Origin: Paraburkholderia monticola
Lineage (GTDB): Bacteria > Pseudomonadota > Gammaproteobacteria > Burkholderiales > Burkholderiaceae
Direction of reading: 5' to 3'
Length of the DNA stretch: 64,000 nucleotides
NCBI RefSeq assembly: GCF_001580545.1
Contig: NZ_LRBG01000035.1
Location: 1-64,000, forward strand
Below, in pieces: positions 1-9,299 of this stretch. A program made the translations under genes and the position numbers. The notes under the pieces were generated by a model. The model worked only from the letters and a program-made list of their open reading frames with translations. It was not told the origin of the DNA and did no database searches. Position 1 is the stretch's first letter; the number at the start of each line of letters is the position of its first letter.

Positions 1-84
1 GAGGAGTAGTTTGGTAAGCAAGCAGAAGAAGGAAAGCGAGAGGGAGAGAGGTACCGTGTGGTCGAGGATGAGGATAAGAGACAG
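1..84. other. Sequencing-adapter contamination (Nextera P7/i7 arm) at contig end
   Basis: Bases 19-42 match the 24-base Illumina P7 primer at 19 of 24 positions, 43-50 fill the 8-base i7 index slot, 51-65 match the Nextera i7 read primer at 10 of 15, and 66-84 match the 19-base Tn5 mosaic end at 16 of 19. There are no indels and the order and lengths are exact (24+8+15+19). The perfect stretch ATAAGAGACAG ends at 84, after which normal coding sequence begins. Bases 1-18 lie outside the P7 primer and look like low-quality read. The purine-rich substitutions look like poor base calls. This stretch should not be treated as genomic. Confidence 0.9.
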
Positions 85-1497
85 GACCACGAGCGACACC
101 TTCGCGCCGAGCGAGGCGCGCAGCAACTCGCGGCACGACGGCAGCCAGCGTTCGAGCGACAGCGTCTCGGTGCGCAGCGGCTGCTTGCGCGCGACGCCGA
201 GCAGCTGCCGCGTCAGCGACTGGCCGCTTTTCAACGCCCGCTCCATCGCCGACATTTCGCGCTCCAGGCCGCCGACGCCGCGTCGTCGCATGATCTGCAC
301 GTTGGCCGACAGGATCATCAGCAGGTTGTTGAAGTCGTGCGCGACGCTGCCGACCAGCGTGCCGAGCGCTTCCATCTTGCGCGACTGGCGGTACGCGGAT
401 TCGACCGAGCGGCGCATCGACGCCTCGGCCTGCCAGCGCCGCCACGCCTCCTCCTCCGCGCCGAGGCGGCGCAGCGACAGCCAGATCACGCACCACAGCG
501 CGATCGACGGCGTGAACATCGACAGGATCAGCACGCTCAGGTGCCGGTACCAGCCGGCCCAGACCGCCGACGTGCGATAGCTGCACAGCACGTAGACCGG
601 ATACGAGCCGACGTGGCGGAACGCGACGATCACGTTGCCGTTGGCGAAGCTCGAGCGCATCCGCACGACGCCGGAGCGCTGCCCCTGCCTGACCGCTTCG
701 GCGAACGGCGAATCGGCCGCGAGCGCGCTCGGCTCGCGCGGGCCGCGCGGGAAATGCGCGAGCACCGCGCCGTCGGTGCGCACGAGGCTCATGATGATCG
801 GCGTGTCGTCGCCGCTACCGAGCAGCTCGCGATAGAACGCATCGAAATAGCTGGGCCGCAGCGCAATCGACACGATGCCCGCGAACGAGCCATTGGGCGC
901 CTGGCGCTCGACGCCCATGTTGAACACCTGCTCGCCGCTCACGGTCCCGGTCATCACTTTCGACACGTGTTCGAGCACGTTGCCGCTGCGGATGCCGACG
1001 AAATCGTCGCGCTGGCCGATCGAGATCGCCGGCGACGGATAGAGCCGGCTACTGACGAGCAGCGCGCCCTCCTGACCGAAGATCGACACCGAGGCCACCT
1101 GCGGATAGCCGCCGCCCATCGAGCGCAGCTTGTCGTGAATCGTGTGTTCGCTTCCGCGGATGCCGTCGTCGTCGAGGCCCGCGGTCAGATCGACGATGCG
1201 CGAGTTCAGCGTCTCGTTCATGTCGAACACCTTCAACGCGTGTTCTTCGGCGACGCGCACCGTGCGCAGCGTCAGATCGGTCGCGTCGGCCTCGCGCGAG
1301 CGCAGATCGGCGAATGCCATCGCCGCGACGTAGACGAACGGCAGGACGATCGCGGCGACCAGCAGCGCGATCAAGGTGACGCGGCGCACCTGGAAATTCT
1401 GTTCCGGCACGGCGGGAAACGACGCGTCGTCCTGCTCACGGGCAGGATGACCCGAAAGGCGGCCCGCACGCGCGGAGTCGACCCGGTCTGATGTCAT
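85..1497 (-). CDS. Membrane sensor histidine kinase, 3' end missing (partial)
   Basis: The frame starts at ATG 1497 and is open for 471 codons until the adapter junction at 85. An N-terminal cytoplasmic stretch of about 40 residues is followed by a membrane segment (about 48-68, VTLIALLVAAIVLP...), a long extracytoplasmic region resembling a dCache-type sensor, and a second membrane segment near 300-325. The dimerisation/phosphoacceptor box HDFNNLL puts the histidine at about residue 387. The HDFNN form is typical of hybrid or NtrB-like kinases. The N, G1 and G2 ATP-binding boxes are not present because the contig ends. The gene is divergent from the response-regulator operon at 2106, which could be its partner, although the missing part may also encode its own receiver domain. 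The ligand is unknown. Confidence 0.85.
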
Positions 1498-2105
1498 TGT
1501 GGTTGATGCAAAAAGTCGTTCGAAACTGGCAGCCCCGTATCGTCGGGCCGGTACCGGCACCATGCCGCCTTCAGAACAAGCATAGACGCAGCGCGGGAGA
1601 ATTTGGCGCAAAGCGTGGAGAGCGAGCGTTCGACGCGCCAGCCGTTCATTAAAAGCGGCGTTAAATCAGCGACGAATCGGGAAGCGCAAACGTACACAAA
1701 AGTATGAACATAGAAAAATATCCCCCGGTACGATAGATTCATTTCTCAAATGGGCCAAGCGTGGAAACGAATCGTTACCGTCGGCGATTCTCGCGAGTTG
1801 CCTTTACGCGGCTTTGCTTCGACAATCCTCGCTACGATAAAAGGGCCGTTGTCACGTCTGTGGACCGGATCGTCAAGGTCCGTCAAACGCGTCCTGCTGC
1901 ATTTGTCTTCCTCTCGCCAACGGCAACTGCAATGCGACAGGCGCCACTGTAGCTGGTCGCGCGTCGGTCGGCATCACGCGAAGGCGTGCCGCCGTCCGCT
2001 GTCGGCAACAACGAAAAACGCACGATAACCCGGCGCGCAAAACGCGCAAACGAACGAGCCGATTCTCTTATCCGACCTATCGAAACCGCCCGAGCCGCCG
2101 CTGCC
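1498..2105. other. Divergent intergenic region, no convincing gene
   Basis: This 608-base gap lies between the kinase start and the response-regulator start. It holds an AT-rich stretch at about 1685-1750, the likeliest place for divergent promoters. Short open frames in it (for example minus 1742-1494) have no recognisable motif or good ribosome-binding site. I see no RNA gene. Confidence 0.5.
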
Positions 2106-2471
2106 ATGCTGCCCATTGTGATCGCCGACGATTCGCTGCTCGCCCGCAAGTTGCTCACGAAGGCACTGCCGGCGGACTGGCACGTCGACGTGTCCTACGC
2201 GACTAACGGGCGCGAGGCGCTCGAACTGTATCGCGCGGGCAAGGCATCGGTGATGTTCCTCGATCTGACGATGCCGGACATGACCGGCTACCAGGTCCTC
2301 GAGGCGTTGCAGCAGGAAGACCTCAATACTTTCGTGATCGTCGTGTCCGCCGACGTGCAGCCGCTGGCCCAGGCGCGCGTGCGCGAGCTGGGCGCGATCG
2401 CGTTCATCGCCAAGCCGGTGACGCCGGAGGCGGTCCTGCCCATCCTCAAGGAGTACGGCTTGTATGTCTGA
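2106..2471 (+). CDS. CheY-like single-domain response regulator
   Basis: This 121-residue protein is a bare receiver domain. The acidic pair is D8-D9, the phosphoacceptor is D53 (in FLDLTMPD), the switch Ser is S81, and the conserved Lys is K103 (in AKPV). No output domain is attached, so it must act through protein contacts. Its stop overlaps the start of the CheC-like gene by 8 bases, so the two are probably translationally coupled. An upstream in-frame ATG at 1986 would add a basic, unrelated 40-residue extension; 2106 was chosen because the receiver fold begins there. Neither start has a strong Shine-Dalgarno. The likely partners are the divergent histidine kinase and the downstream phosphatase and diguanylate cyclase. 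Confidence 0.85.
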   Translation: MLPIVIADDSLLARKLLTKALPADWHVDVSYATNGREALELYRAGKASVMFLDLTMPDMTGYQVLEALQQEDLNTFVIVVSADVQPLAQARVRELGAIAFIAKPVTPEAVLPILKEYGLYV

Positions 2472-3087
2472 GCCCGCCTTCACCGAAGACCAGCGCGACG
2501 CGCTCCAGGAAATCGCCAACCTCGCGATGGGCCGGGCCGCGACGCGGCTCGCCCGACTGCTCGATTCGTTTATCGAGCTGTCGGTGCCGCGCGTGCGAAT
2601 GGTCGCGGTGAGCGAGGCGGCGCGCACGCTGCGCGAGATGACCCGCATCGACGACACCGTCAGCGCGGTGCGGCAGGGCTTTCGCTCGGACATCAAGGGC
2701 GAGGTGCTGGTGATCTGCCGCAGCGACAGCATCGCGCAGCTGTGCTCGCTCGTGAGCGACCCGTACGCGCGCTCGAGCTACGAGTCGGTCGGCGAGCAGG
2801 AGCTGATGCTCGACGTCGCGAATCTGCTGTCGGGCGCGTGCGTGTCGTCGATCCTCGACCAGCTTGGCCGGACGCCGGTGTTTTCCGCGCCGGGTCTGCT
2901 CGGCGACACGCTGACGCTCGACGAAGTGTTCCAGCCCGGCGTGCTGCAATGGCAGGTGGCGCTGCTCGTCGAAGTGAATTTCGCGCTCGAACACCAGAGT
3001 TTTCGCGCGCATCTGGTGATGCTGATGGCCGAAGACTCGATCCGCCATATGAATGAAGCGCTCGACGCGCTGCTGTCCAGTCTATGA
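2464..3087 (+). CDS. CheC-family phosphatase-like protein
   Basis: This 207-residue protein fits the CheC/CheX/FliY family, which dephosphorylates CheY-type receivers. The first active-site helix keeps the D-x3-E-x2-N signature (DALQEIAN near residues 13-20). The second repeat near residue 115 reads E-LML-D-VAN, with Asp where Glu is usual. The gene overlaps the receiver gene upstream (8 bases) and the GGDEF gene downstream (ATGA-type, 4 bases), so the three form one tightly coupled operon. A plausible role, inferred from family and context, is to remove phosphate from the CheY-like protein encoded just before it. No chemotaxis genes are seen nearby. Confidence 0.75.
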   Translation: MSEPAFTEDQRDALQEIANLAMGRAATRLARLLDSFIELSVPRVRMVAVSEAARTLREMTRIDDTVSAVRQGFRSDIKGEVLVICRSDSIAQLCSLVSDPYARSSYESVGEQELMLDVANLLSGACVSSILDQLGRTPVFSAPGLLGDTLTLDEVFQPGVLQWQVALLVEVNFALEHQSFRAHLVMLMAEDSIRHMNEALDALLSSL

Positions 3088-4034
3088 ATGTCTCCGTGGA
3101 ATCCTTGAGCGACCTCGTGGTGGAGCGGGTCGGCTTCGGCATCTTCGTGCTCGACCGCGATCTGAACGTGCTGATGTGGAATCGCTTCATGCAGGACCAT
3201 AGCGGCCTGTCGGCGGAGCAGGTGGTCGGGCGCTCGATCTTCCTGAACTTTCCGGAGCTGCCGCACGTGTGGCTCTCGCGCAAGATCGAGAGCGTGTTCC
3301 AGCTCGGCAGTTTCGCGTTCAGCTCGTGGGAGCAGCGCCCCTATCTGTTCAAATTCGACCACGACCGGCCGATCACCGGTGGGGTCGACTTCATGCAGCA
3401 GGACTGCACGTTCATGCCGCTGATGCGCGGGCGTGAAGTGGTGGCCGTGTGCGTGACGATCTCGGACGTCACGCACGTGAGCATCGTGCAGCGCGAACGC
3501 GAGGAGGCGGTCGCGAAGCTGCAGGAGTTCGCGAATCGCGACGGCCTGACCGGCATCGCCAACCGGCGCTTTTTCGAAGGGCGGCTGCGCGACGAGTTCA
3601 CGCGCTGGCAGCGCTACGGCGGTGACATGTCGATGCTGCTGTTCGATCTCGATCACTTCAAGAAGATCAACGACCAGTTCGGCCACGGCGTCGGCGATAC
3701 GGTGTTGCGCGTGATGGCGCAGCGCGTCGCGGGCGTGGTGCGCGCGCAGGACACGTTCGGGCGCTTCGGCGGCGAAGAGTTCGCGCTGCTGCTGCCGTGC
3801 ACGCCGCTCGACGACGCGATGCTGGTGGCGGAGAAGATCCGTCTCGTGATCGAGCAAACGCCGGTCGAGCTGATCGGTACCACGGTGCCGGTCACGGTGA
3901 GTCTCGGCGGCGCGGCCGCGCGCGAAGGCGTGCCCGCCTACGACGTGCTGATCAACGAGGCCGACGCGGCGCTCTATAGCGCAAAGCGTCAGGGCCGCAA
4001 CCGTGCGGTCGCGTTCCGGCTCGCGGGAGCCTGA
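3084..4034 (+). CDS. PAS-GGDEF diguanylate cyclase
   Basis: This 316-residue soluble protein has an N-terminal PAS-like domain (about residues 10-125, with LDRDLNVLMWN and VTHVSIV motifs), a short coiled linker, then a GGDEF domain from about 150. The catalytic signature is GGEEF at 229-233. An RxxD product-inhibition site (RAQD) sits five residues before it, so the enzyme is predicted to be active and feedback-inhibited by cyclic di-GMP. It is the last gene of the receiver/CheC/cyclase operon, overlapping the CheC gene by 4 bases. The context suggests that the two-component signal feeds into c-di-GMP output. Confidence 0.88.
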   Translation: MNVSVESLSDLVVERVGFGIFVLDRDLNVLMWNRFMQDHSGLSAEQVVGRSIFLNFPELPHVWLSRKIESVFQLGSFAFSSWEQRPYLFKFDHDRPITGGVDFMQQDCTFMPLMRGREVVAVCVTISDVTHVSIVQREREEAVAKLQEFANRDGLTGIANRRFFEGRLRDEFTRWQRYGGDMSMLLFDLDHFKKINDQFGHGVGDTVLRVMAQRVAGVVRAQDTFGRFGGEEFALLLPCTPLDDAMLVAEKIRLVIEQTPVELIGTTVPVTVSLGGAAAREGVPAYDVLINEADAALYSAKRQGRNRAVAFRLAGA

Positions 4035-4280
4035 TGCCTTAGCGAGGGCGGCGCGGTTCAAACCCGCCGCCCGGCACCCGGCGCGGTGCGAGCCTTCCTT
4101 TCCGTCCCTCATTAGTCCTCGAAACTGCGGTCACCGGCAAAGATTGCTATACTTTTCGCCGTTTCCGGCCGCCCAGCCGGATGTTTCGCGCGTGTCCGCG
4201 CGCGCGGGCCCACAGCCCTGCGGGTCGGCATAAAAACTTCTTTGATCGCCTTTCAGCGGGCGCCTCCAGCGGAGATCGTC

Positions 4281-5129
4281 TTGGCTGTTTCCAATCTTGT
4301 CGTGGACGATACTGAAATCGACGCCGCTGCCGCCACGTCCGGCAGCTCGTTCTATCTCGCGATGCGCATCCTGCCGGCGGCGCAACGCGATGCGATGTAT
4401 CAGGTCTACGCCTTCTGCCGTGCCGTCGACGACATCGCCGACAGCGACCTGCCGCGCGCCGAACGTGCGGCCGGGCTCGAGCAATGGCGTGCCGACATCG
4501 ACGCGTGCTACGCCGGCCAGCCGCGCGCTTCGCTGCGCGCGCTGACGCGACACATTCACACGTTTCATCTGCAACGCGAGGACTTCCACGCGATGATCGA
4601 CGGCATGGCGATGGACGCGGCCGCCGACATCTGCGCGCCCGACGACGCCAGGCTCGACCTCTATTGCGACCGCGTTGCGAGCGCGGCCGGCCGTCTGTCG
4701 GTGAGGATATTCGGGATGCGCGAGGAGCCGGGCCGGCTGCTCGCGCACCATCTCGGCCGCGCGCTGCAACTCACCAACATCCTGCGCGATATCGACGAAG
4801 ACGCCGCCATCAACCGCTGCTATCTGCCGCTCGAACTGCTCGCGCGCGAAGGCATCGCGGTCACGAACCCGAAGCAGATCGCCGACGATCCGACGCTGCC
4901 GCGGGTCTGCGCGACGCTCGCCGAGCGCGCGAAGCAGCACTTCGCCGAGTCCGACGCGATCATGGCTCGCGAGCCGCGCGGCCAGGTGCGCGCGCCGCGC
5001 ATCATGTCGGGGGTTTATCGCGTGCTGCTCGAGCGCACGCTTGCGCGTGGCTTCGACGTTCCGCGCGAGAAGGTCAGCAAGCCGAAGCTGCGCCTGCTGT
5101 GGATCGTCGCGCGTTACGCGTTTTTCTGA
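4281..5129 (+). CDS. hpnD: Presqualene diphosphate synthase HpnD
   Basis: This trans-isoprenyl (squalene/phytoene synthase-type) enzyme is 282 residues from the TTG at 4281. HpnD couples two farnesyl diphosphates to presqualene diphosphate, the first step of the HpnCDE route to squalene. The first Asp-rich motif is VDDIAD (in AVDDIADSD) and the second is ILRDIDEDA, both intact. The TTG start at 4281 is preferred because GGAGA lies five bases before it and the product begins MAVSNLVV; an ATG at 4242 would add 13 residues. A TATACT -10-like box lies at 4148-4153. It is followed 4 bases later by hpnE. An intact hpnC is not seen in the window (see the remnant at 17876). Confidence 0.9.
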   Translation: MAVSNLVVDDTEIDAAAATSGSSFYLAMRILPAAQRDAMYQVYAFCRAVDDIADSDLPRAERAAGLEQWRADIDACYAGQPRASLRALTRHIHTFHLQREDFHAMIDGMAMDAAADICAPDDARLDLYCDRVASAAGRLSVRIFGMREEPGRLLAHHLGRALQLTNILRDIDEDAAINRCYLPLELLAREGIAVTNPKQIADDPTLPRVCATLAERAKQHFAESDAIMAREPRGQVRAPRIMSGVYRVLLERTLARGFDVPREKVSKPKLRLLWIVARYAFF

Positions 5130-5133
5130 GCTG

Positions 5134-6402
5134 ATGCCGAAGCTCGTCCACGTGGTCGGCGCGGGCGTGGCCGGGCTCGCCGCCGCCGTGCAGTTGCAAC
5201 GGCGCGGCGCGCGGGTCGTGCTACACGAAGCGCAGGATTACGCGGGAGGCCGCTGCCGGTCCTACTACGACGCGCAGCTCGGTGCGACGCTCGACAGCGG
5301 CAATCACATCGTGCTGTCGGCCAATACCGCGACGCTGAACTACGTGCGCGCGATCGGTGCCGCCGAGGAACTGGTCGGCCCCACGCAGCCCGAGTATCCG
5401 TTCGTCGATCTGGCCACGCGTTCGCGCTGGACCGTGCGTCTGTCGCCGGGCCGCTTGCCGTGGTGGATTTTCGATGGAGAAGCGCGCGTGCCGAACACGG
5501 GCCCGATCGACTACCTGTCGCTCGTGCCGCTGCTGTTCGCGAAACCGGGCCGCAGCGTCGCACAGACGATGCGCTGCGACGGACCGCTGTGGGACCGGCT
5601 GCTACGGCCGCTGCTGCATGCGCTGCTGAATCTGGAGCCGCGCGAGGCGTCGGCCGAACTGACCGGCGCACTCGTGCGCGAAACGCTACTCGCGGGCGGG
5701 CTCGCGTGCCGGCCGCTCGTCGCGCGCAATGGTCTTGGCAGCGCGTTCGTCGATCCGGCGCTGCGGCTCCTGCAACATGGCGGCGCGACGATCCGGCTCG
5801 GCGCGCCGCTGCGCGACATCACGTTTGCGGCCGAGCCGGCGAGGGTGCAAGCACTGCATTTCGCCGACGAGAGCATGACACTCGGCGCGAACGAGGCGGT
5901 GATTCTCGCGCTGCCGCCCGATGCCGCGGCCGCATTCGTGCCGGGTCTGCGCGCACCGACACGCTTTGCGGCCGCACTGAGCGTGCATTTCGCGGTCGAG
6001 CCGCCGTTCGGCTTGCCGCAGGTCACGGCGCTGCTGAACGGGACGGCCGAGTGGCTGTTCGCGTTCGACGAGCGCCTGTCGGTGACGGTGAACGGCGCCG
6101 AGCGGCTGCTCGACACGCCGCACGACGAACTCGCGGCGACCGTCTGGGCCGAGGTCGCGCGGGCGGCGAATTTGCCGCTCACGCCGCTGCCCCGGTGGCA
6201 GGTGGTGACGGAACCGCGCGCGACGTTTGCCGCGCTGCCCGCGCAGGAGACACTGCGACCGGGCACGCGCACTCGCTGGAACAATTTGCTGCTCGCGGGC
6301 GACTGGACGGCCACCGGCCTGCCCGCGATGCTCGAAGGCGCGATCCGCTCCGGCCAGAAGGCCGCGGATACGCTGCTGAATCAACCGATGGAACGCAGAT
6401 GA
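5134..6402 (+). CDS. hpnE: Hydroxysqualene dehydroxylase HpnE (FAD-dependent)
   Basis: This 422-residue flavoprotein of the phytoene-desaturase/amine-oxidase fold reduces hydroxysqualene to squalene in the HpnCDE pathway. The N-terminal dinucleotide-binding motif GAGVAGLAAA is at about residues 9-18, followed by the acidic and GGR (YAGGRCRS) elements. The C-terminal FAD motif LLAGDWTATGLPAMLEGA is also present. The start at 5134 lies 4 bases after hpnD. The stop overlaps the ATG of the squalene-hopene cyclase (ATGA), so it is part of one operon hpnD-hpnE-shc-hpnG. The open frame extends 31 codons upstream into hpnD, but the fold begins at the chosen ATG. Confidence 0.9.
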   Translation: MPKLVHVVGAGVAGLAAAVQLQRRGARVVLHEAQDYAGGRCRSYYDAQLGATLDSGNHIVLSANTATLNYVRAIGAAEELVGPTQPEYPFVDLATRSRWTVRLSPGRLPWWIFDGEARVPNTGPIDYLSLVPLLFAKPGRSVAQTMRCDGPLWDRLLRPLLHALLNLEPREASAELTGALVRETLLAGGLACRPLVARNGLGSAFVDPALRLLQHGGATIRLGAPLRDITFAAEPARVQALHFADESMTLGANEAVILALPPDAAAAFVPGLRAPTRFAAALSVHFAVEPPFGLPQVTALLNGTAEWLFAFDERLSVTVNGAERLLDTPHDELAATVWAEVARAANLPLTPLPRWQVVTEPRATFAALPAQETLRPGTRTRWNNLLLAGDWTATGLPAMLEGAIRSGQKAADTLLNQPMERR

Positions 6403-8483
6403 ACGACTTATCCCAAACCCAGCCCGTCGACGCGGTGCTGCCCGAAACCGCCGATGCGGCGCTGAACCCGGCCGAAGCTGCGGTGCTTGCCGACGCTCCC
6501 GCCGTGCCGGAGGCATTGGCCGCCGCAACGCCGGCATCGCCGCAAGGCGCCGACGCGAGCGCGCTCGACGCCTCGATCACGCGTGCGACCGACGCGATCC
6601 TCGCCGCGCAACAGCCCGACGGCCATTGGGTCTACGAACTCGAAGCCGACGCCACGATTCCGGCCGAATACGTGCTGCTGGTTCACTATCTCGGCGAAAC
6701 GCCGAACCTCGAACTCGAACAGAAGATTGCGCGTTATCTGCGCCGCATCCAGTTGCCGAGCGGCGGCTGGCCGCTCTTTACCGACGGCGCGTTCGACGTC
6801 AGCGCGAGCGTGAAGGCGTACTTCGCGCTGAAGATGATCGGCGACCCGGTCGACGCGGAGCACATGGTGCGCGCGCGCGACGCGATCCTCGCGCACGGCG
6901 GCGCGGAACACGTGAACGTGTTCACGCGCATCCTGCTGGCGCTGTTCGGCGTGGTGTCGTGGCGCGCGGTGCCGATGATGCCGGTCGAGATCATGCTGCT
7001 GCCGATGTGGTTCCCGTTCCATCTGTCGAAGGTGTCGTACTGGGCGCGTACGGTAATCGTGCCGCTGCTCGTGCTCAACGCGAAGCGGCCGCTCGCGCGC
7101 AATCCCCGCAAGGTGCGCATCGACGAACTGTTCTGCGGCGCACCAGTGAACACCGGCATGAACCAGCGCGCACCGCATCAGCATGCGGGCTGGTTCGGCT
7201 TTTTCCGTTGTGTCGATACGGTGCTGCGGGCGGTCGACGGTCTGTTGCCGAAAGCGACGCGCGAGCGCGCGATCCGCGCGGCGGTCGCGTTCGTCGACGA
7301 ACGGCTGAACGGCGAGGACGGCCTCGGCGCGATTTTCCCGGCGATGGCCAACTCGGTGATGATGTACGACGTGCTCGGTTATCCGGCCGATCATCCGCAT
7401 CGCGCGATCGCTCGCCAGTCGCTCGACAAGCTGCTCATCGTCAAGGACGACGAAGCCTATTGCCAGCCGTGTCTGTCGCCGGTGTGGGATACCTCGCTCG
7501 TCGCGCACGCGTTGCTCGAAACCGGCGAGGCGCGCGCGGAGCAGGCGGCCGAGTGCGGGCTCGCCTGGCTGCGCCCGCTGCAGATTCTCGACGTGCGCGG
7601 CGACTGGATTTCGCGCCGCCCGAACGTGCGGCCCGGCGGCTGGGCGTTCCAGTACAACAACGCGCACTACCCGGACGTCGACGATACCGCGGTGGTCGTG
7701 ATGGCGATGCATCGCTCGGCCGCGCTCACGCAATCCGATGTCGATCGTGAAGCGATTGCCCGCGCGCGCGAATGGGTGGTCGGCATGCAGAGCAGCGACG
7801 GCGGCTGGGGCGCGTTCGAGCCGGAAAACACGCAGTACTACCTGAACAACATCCCGTTCTCCGATCACGGCGCGCTGCTCGATCCGCCGACCGCGGACGT
7901 GTCGGGCCGGTGTCTGTCGATGTTCGCGCAGATCGGCGAGTTGCCGCACGGCAGCGAGCCGGCGCGGCGCGCCATGGCGTATATGCAGCAGGAGCAGGAG
8001 TCCGACGGCAGCTGGTACGGCCGCTGGGGCATGAACTATATCTACGGCACGTGGACCGCGCTGTGCTCGCTAAACGCGGCCGGCATGCCGCACGACGACC
8101 CGAGCATGCGCCGCGCGGTGCAATGGCTCGTATCGATCCAGAACGAGGACGGCGGCTGGGGCGAGGGCGGCGAGAGCTACAAGCTCGACTATCGCGGCTA
8201 CGAGCGCGCGTCGAGCACCGCGTCGCAGACCGCGTGGGCGCTGCTCGGGCTGATGGCGGCGGGCGAGGTCGATCACGAGGCGGTGGCGCGCGGCATCGAC
8301 TATCTGCAGCGTGAGCAGCGCGAGCATGGCTTGTGGGACGAAACGCGCTTTACCGCGACGGGCTTCCCGCGCGTGTTTTATCTGCGCTACCACGGCTATC
8401 GCAAGTTCTTCCCGCTGTGGGCGCTGGCGCGCTTCCGTCATCTGAAGCGCAATGGGCTCACGCGCGTCACGGTCGGGATGTGA
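6399..8483 (+). CDS. shc: Squalene-hopene cyclase
   Basis: This 694-residue class II terpene cyclase turns squalene into hopene/hopanol at the inner membrane. The protonating motif D-V-D-D is at about residues 426-429 (YPDVDDTAVV). QW repeats are visible as QPDGHWVYE, QSSDGGWGAF, ESDGSWYGRW and NEDGGWGEG. A 45-50 residue Ala/Pro-rich N-terminal stretch precedes the catalytic region, longer than in Alicyclobacillus SHC but common in beta-proteobacteria as far as I recall. The start at 6399 is the ATGA overlap with the hpnE stop; a much longer open frame upstream (to 5460) is only the alternate frame of hpnE. hpnG follows 3 bases later. Confidence 0.95.
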   Translation: MNDLSQTQPVDAVLPETADAALNPAEAAVLADAPAVPEALAAATPASPQGADASALDASITRATDAILAAQQPDGHWVYELEADATIPAEYVLLVHYLGETPNLELEQKIARYLRRIQLPSGGWPLFTDGAFDVSASVKAYFALKMIGDPVDAEHMVRARDAILAHGGAEHVNVFTRILLALFGVVSWRAVPMMPVEIMLLPMWFPFHLSKVSYWARTVIVPLLVLNAKRPLARNPRKVRIDELFCGAPVNTGMNQRAPHQHAGWFGFFRCVDTVLRAVDGLLPKATRERAIRAAVAFVDERLNGEDGLGAIFPAMANSVMMYDVLGYPADHPHRAIARQSLDKLLIVKDDEAYCQPCLSPVWDTSLVAHALLETGEARAEQAAECGLAWLRPLQILDVRGDWISRRPNVRPGGWAFQYNNAHYPDVDDTAVVVMAMHRSAALTQSDVDREAIARAREWVVGMQSSDGGWGAFEPENTQYYLNNIPFSDHGALLDPPTADVSGRCLSMFAQIGELPHGSEPARRAMAYMQQEQESDGSWYGRWGMNYIYGTWTALCSLNAAGMPHDDPSMRRAVQWLVSIQNEDGGWGEGGESYKLDYRGYERASSTASQTAWALLGLMAAGEVDHEAVARGIDYLQREQREHGLWDETRFTATGFPRVFYLRYHGYRKFFPLWALARFRHLKRNGLTRVTVGM

Positions 8484-8486
8484 CCG

Positions 8487-9242
8487 ATGGCTGTGTCGAT
8501 GACGCCGTCCGTCGGGACGGGAGCTAGCAGCTTGCCGGTGATCGTCGTGACGGGCATGGCGTTCGAAGCGCGCATCGCGCGCGGCGACGGCAGCGAACCC
8601 GTCGAGGTCGTGTACGCGGCGCGTGCCGATCTGCTCGAACGCGCGCTGAGTGCGGCGGTCGCTCGCGGCGCGGCGGGGATCGTCAGTTTCGGCACAGCGG
8701 GCGGCCTCGCACCGGATCTGGAGCCGGGCGCGCTGATCGTCGCGGATTCGGTGCATGGACCGTTTGGCCGCATCGACACCGACCGGCAATGGACCGAGCG
8801 GATTGCCGCCGCCGTGACGGCCGGCAGCAACGCTGCGGGGCTCGCGGGGCGTCTGCGCCGTGGCGCGATGGCGGCGGTCGCCGCGCCGCTGATCACCGCC
8901 GCAGACAAGCGCGCGCTGCACGACTCGACCGGCGCGCTCGCGGTGGACATGGAATCGCACATCGCCGGCGCGACCGCTGCTGCGCACGGTCTGCCGTTCG
9001 CCGTGTGTCGCGCGGTCGTCGATCCGGCCTGGCGTACGCTGCCGCCGGCCGCGACGGCGGGGTTGCGCGACGACGGCAGCACTGCGCTCGGGCCGATTCT
9101 GCGCGAATTGCTGCGCCAGCCGTCCCAACTCGGCGCGTTGCTACGTCTCGCTGCCGATGCGCGTGCCGCGCGGACCACGCTGGTCGAGGCGCGTGAGGCC
9201 TTGGGGAAGGGCGGCGCACTGCGGATGACCACCGTTGCTTGA
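8487..9242 (+). CDS. hpnG: Hopanoid nucleosidase/phosphorylase HpnG
   Basis: This 251-residue protein is of the nucleoside-phosphorylase/MTA-SAH nucleosidase fold. HpnG is known to release adenine from adenosylhopane to give ribosylhopane. The core features are the glycine-rich GIVSFGTAGGLAP (about 67-80), the acidic DMESHIAGA segment (the MES motif typical of this fold) and the following AVCRAVVDPA. It begins 3 bases after the shc stop and ends the hpnD-E-shc-G operon. It would act on the product of HpnH (15389-16543), encoded in a separate unit of this window. Confidence 0.85.
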   Translation: MAVSMTPSVGTGASSLPVIVVTGMAFEARIARGDGSEPVEVVYAARADLLERALSAAVARGAAGIVSFGTAGGLAPDLEPGALIVADSVHGPFGRIDTDRQWTERIAAAVTAGSNAAGLAGRLRRGAMAAVAAPLITAADKRALHDSTGALAVDMESHIAGATAAAHGLPFAVCRAVVDPAWRTLPPAATAGLRDDGSTALGPILRELLRQPSQLGALLRLAADARAARTTLVEAREALGKGGALRMTTVA

Positions 9243-9299
9243 GACGGCGGCGCGGCGAACCAAAGGCATTGCCTATCAGCGCAATTAATTATGCAATCG

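Noticed and set aside
1-84. Reading the first bases as a purine-rich genomic repeat or the C-terminal part of the kinase
   Set aside because: The exact adapter layout and lengths explain the sequence better than a genomic repeat.
58-1491. Long plus-strand open frame (477 codons) with Arg/His-rich product
   Set aside because: It is the antisense of the histidine kinase; the product has only high-GC shadow composition and its start lies inside the adapter.
1494-1742. 82-codon minus-strand frame just upstream of the kinase
   Set aside because: It overlaps the kinase start, has no ribosome-binding site and no recognisable motif; likely 5' leader.
5460-6398. In-frame upstream extension of squalene-hopene cyclase by over 300 codons
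   Set aside because: It is Arg-rich reading of the hpnE frame; the real cyclase begins at the ATGA overlap at 6399.
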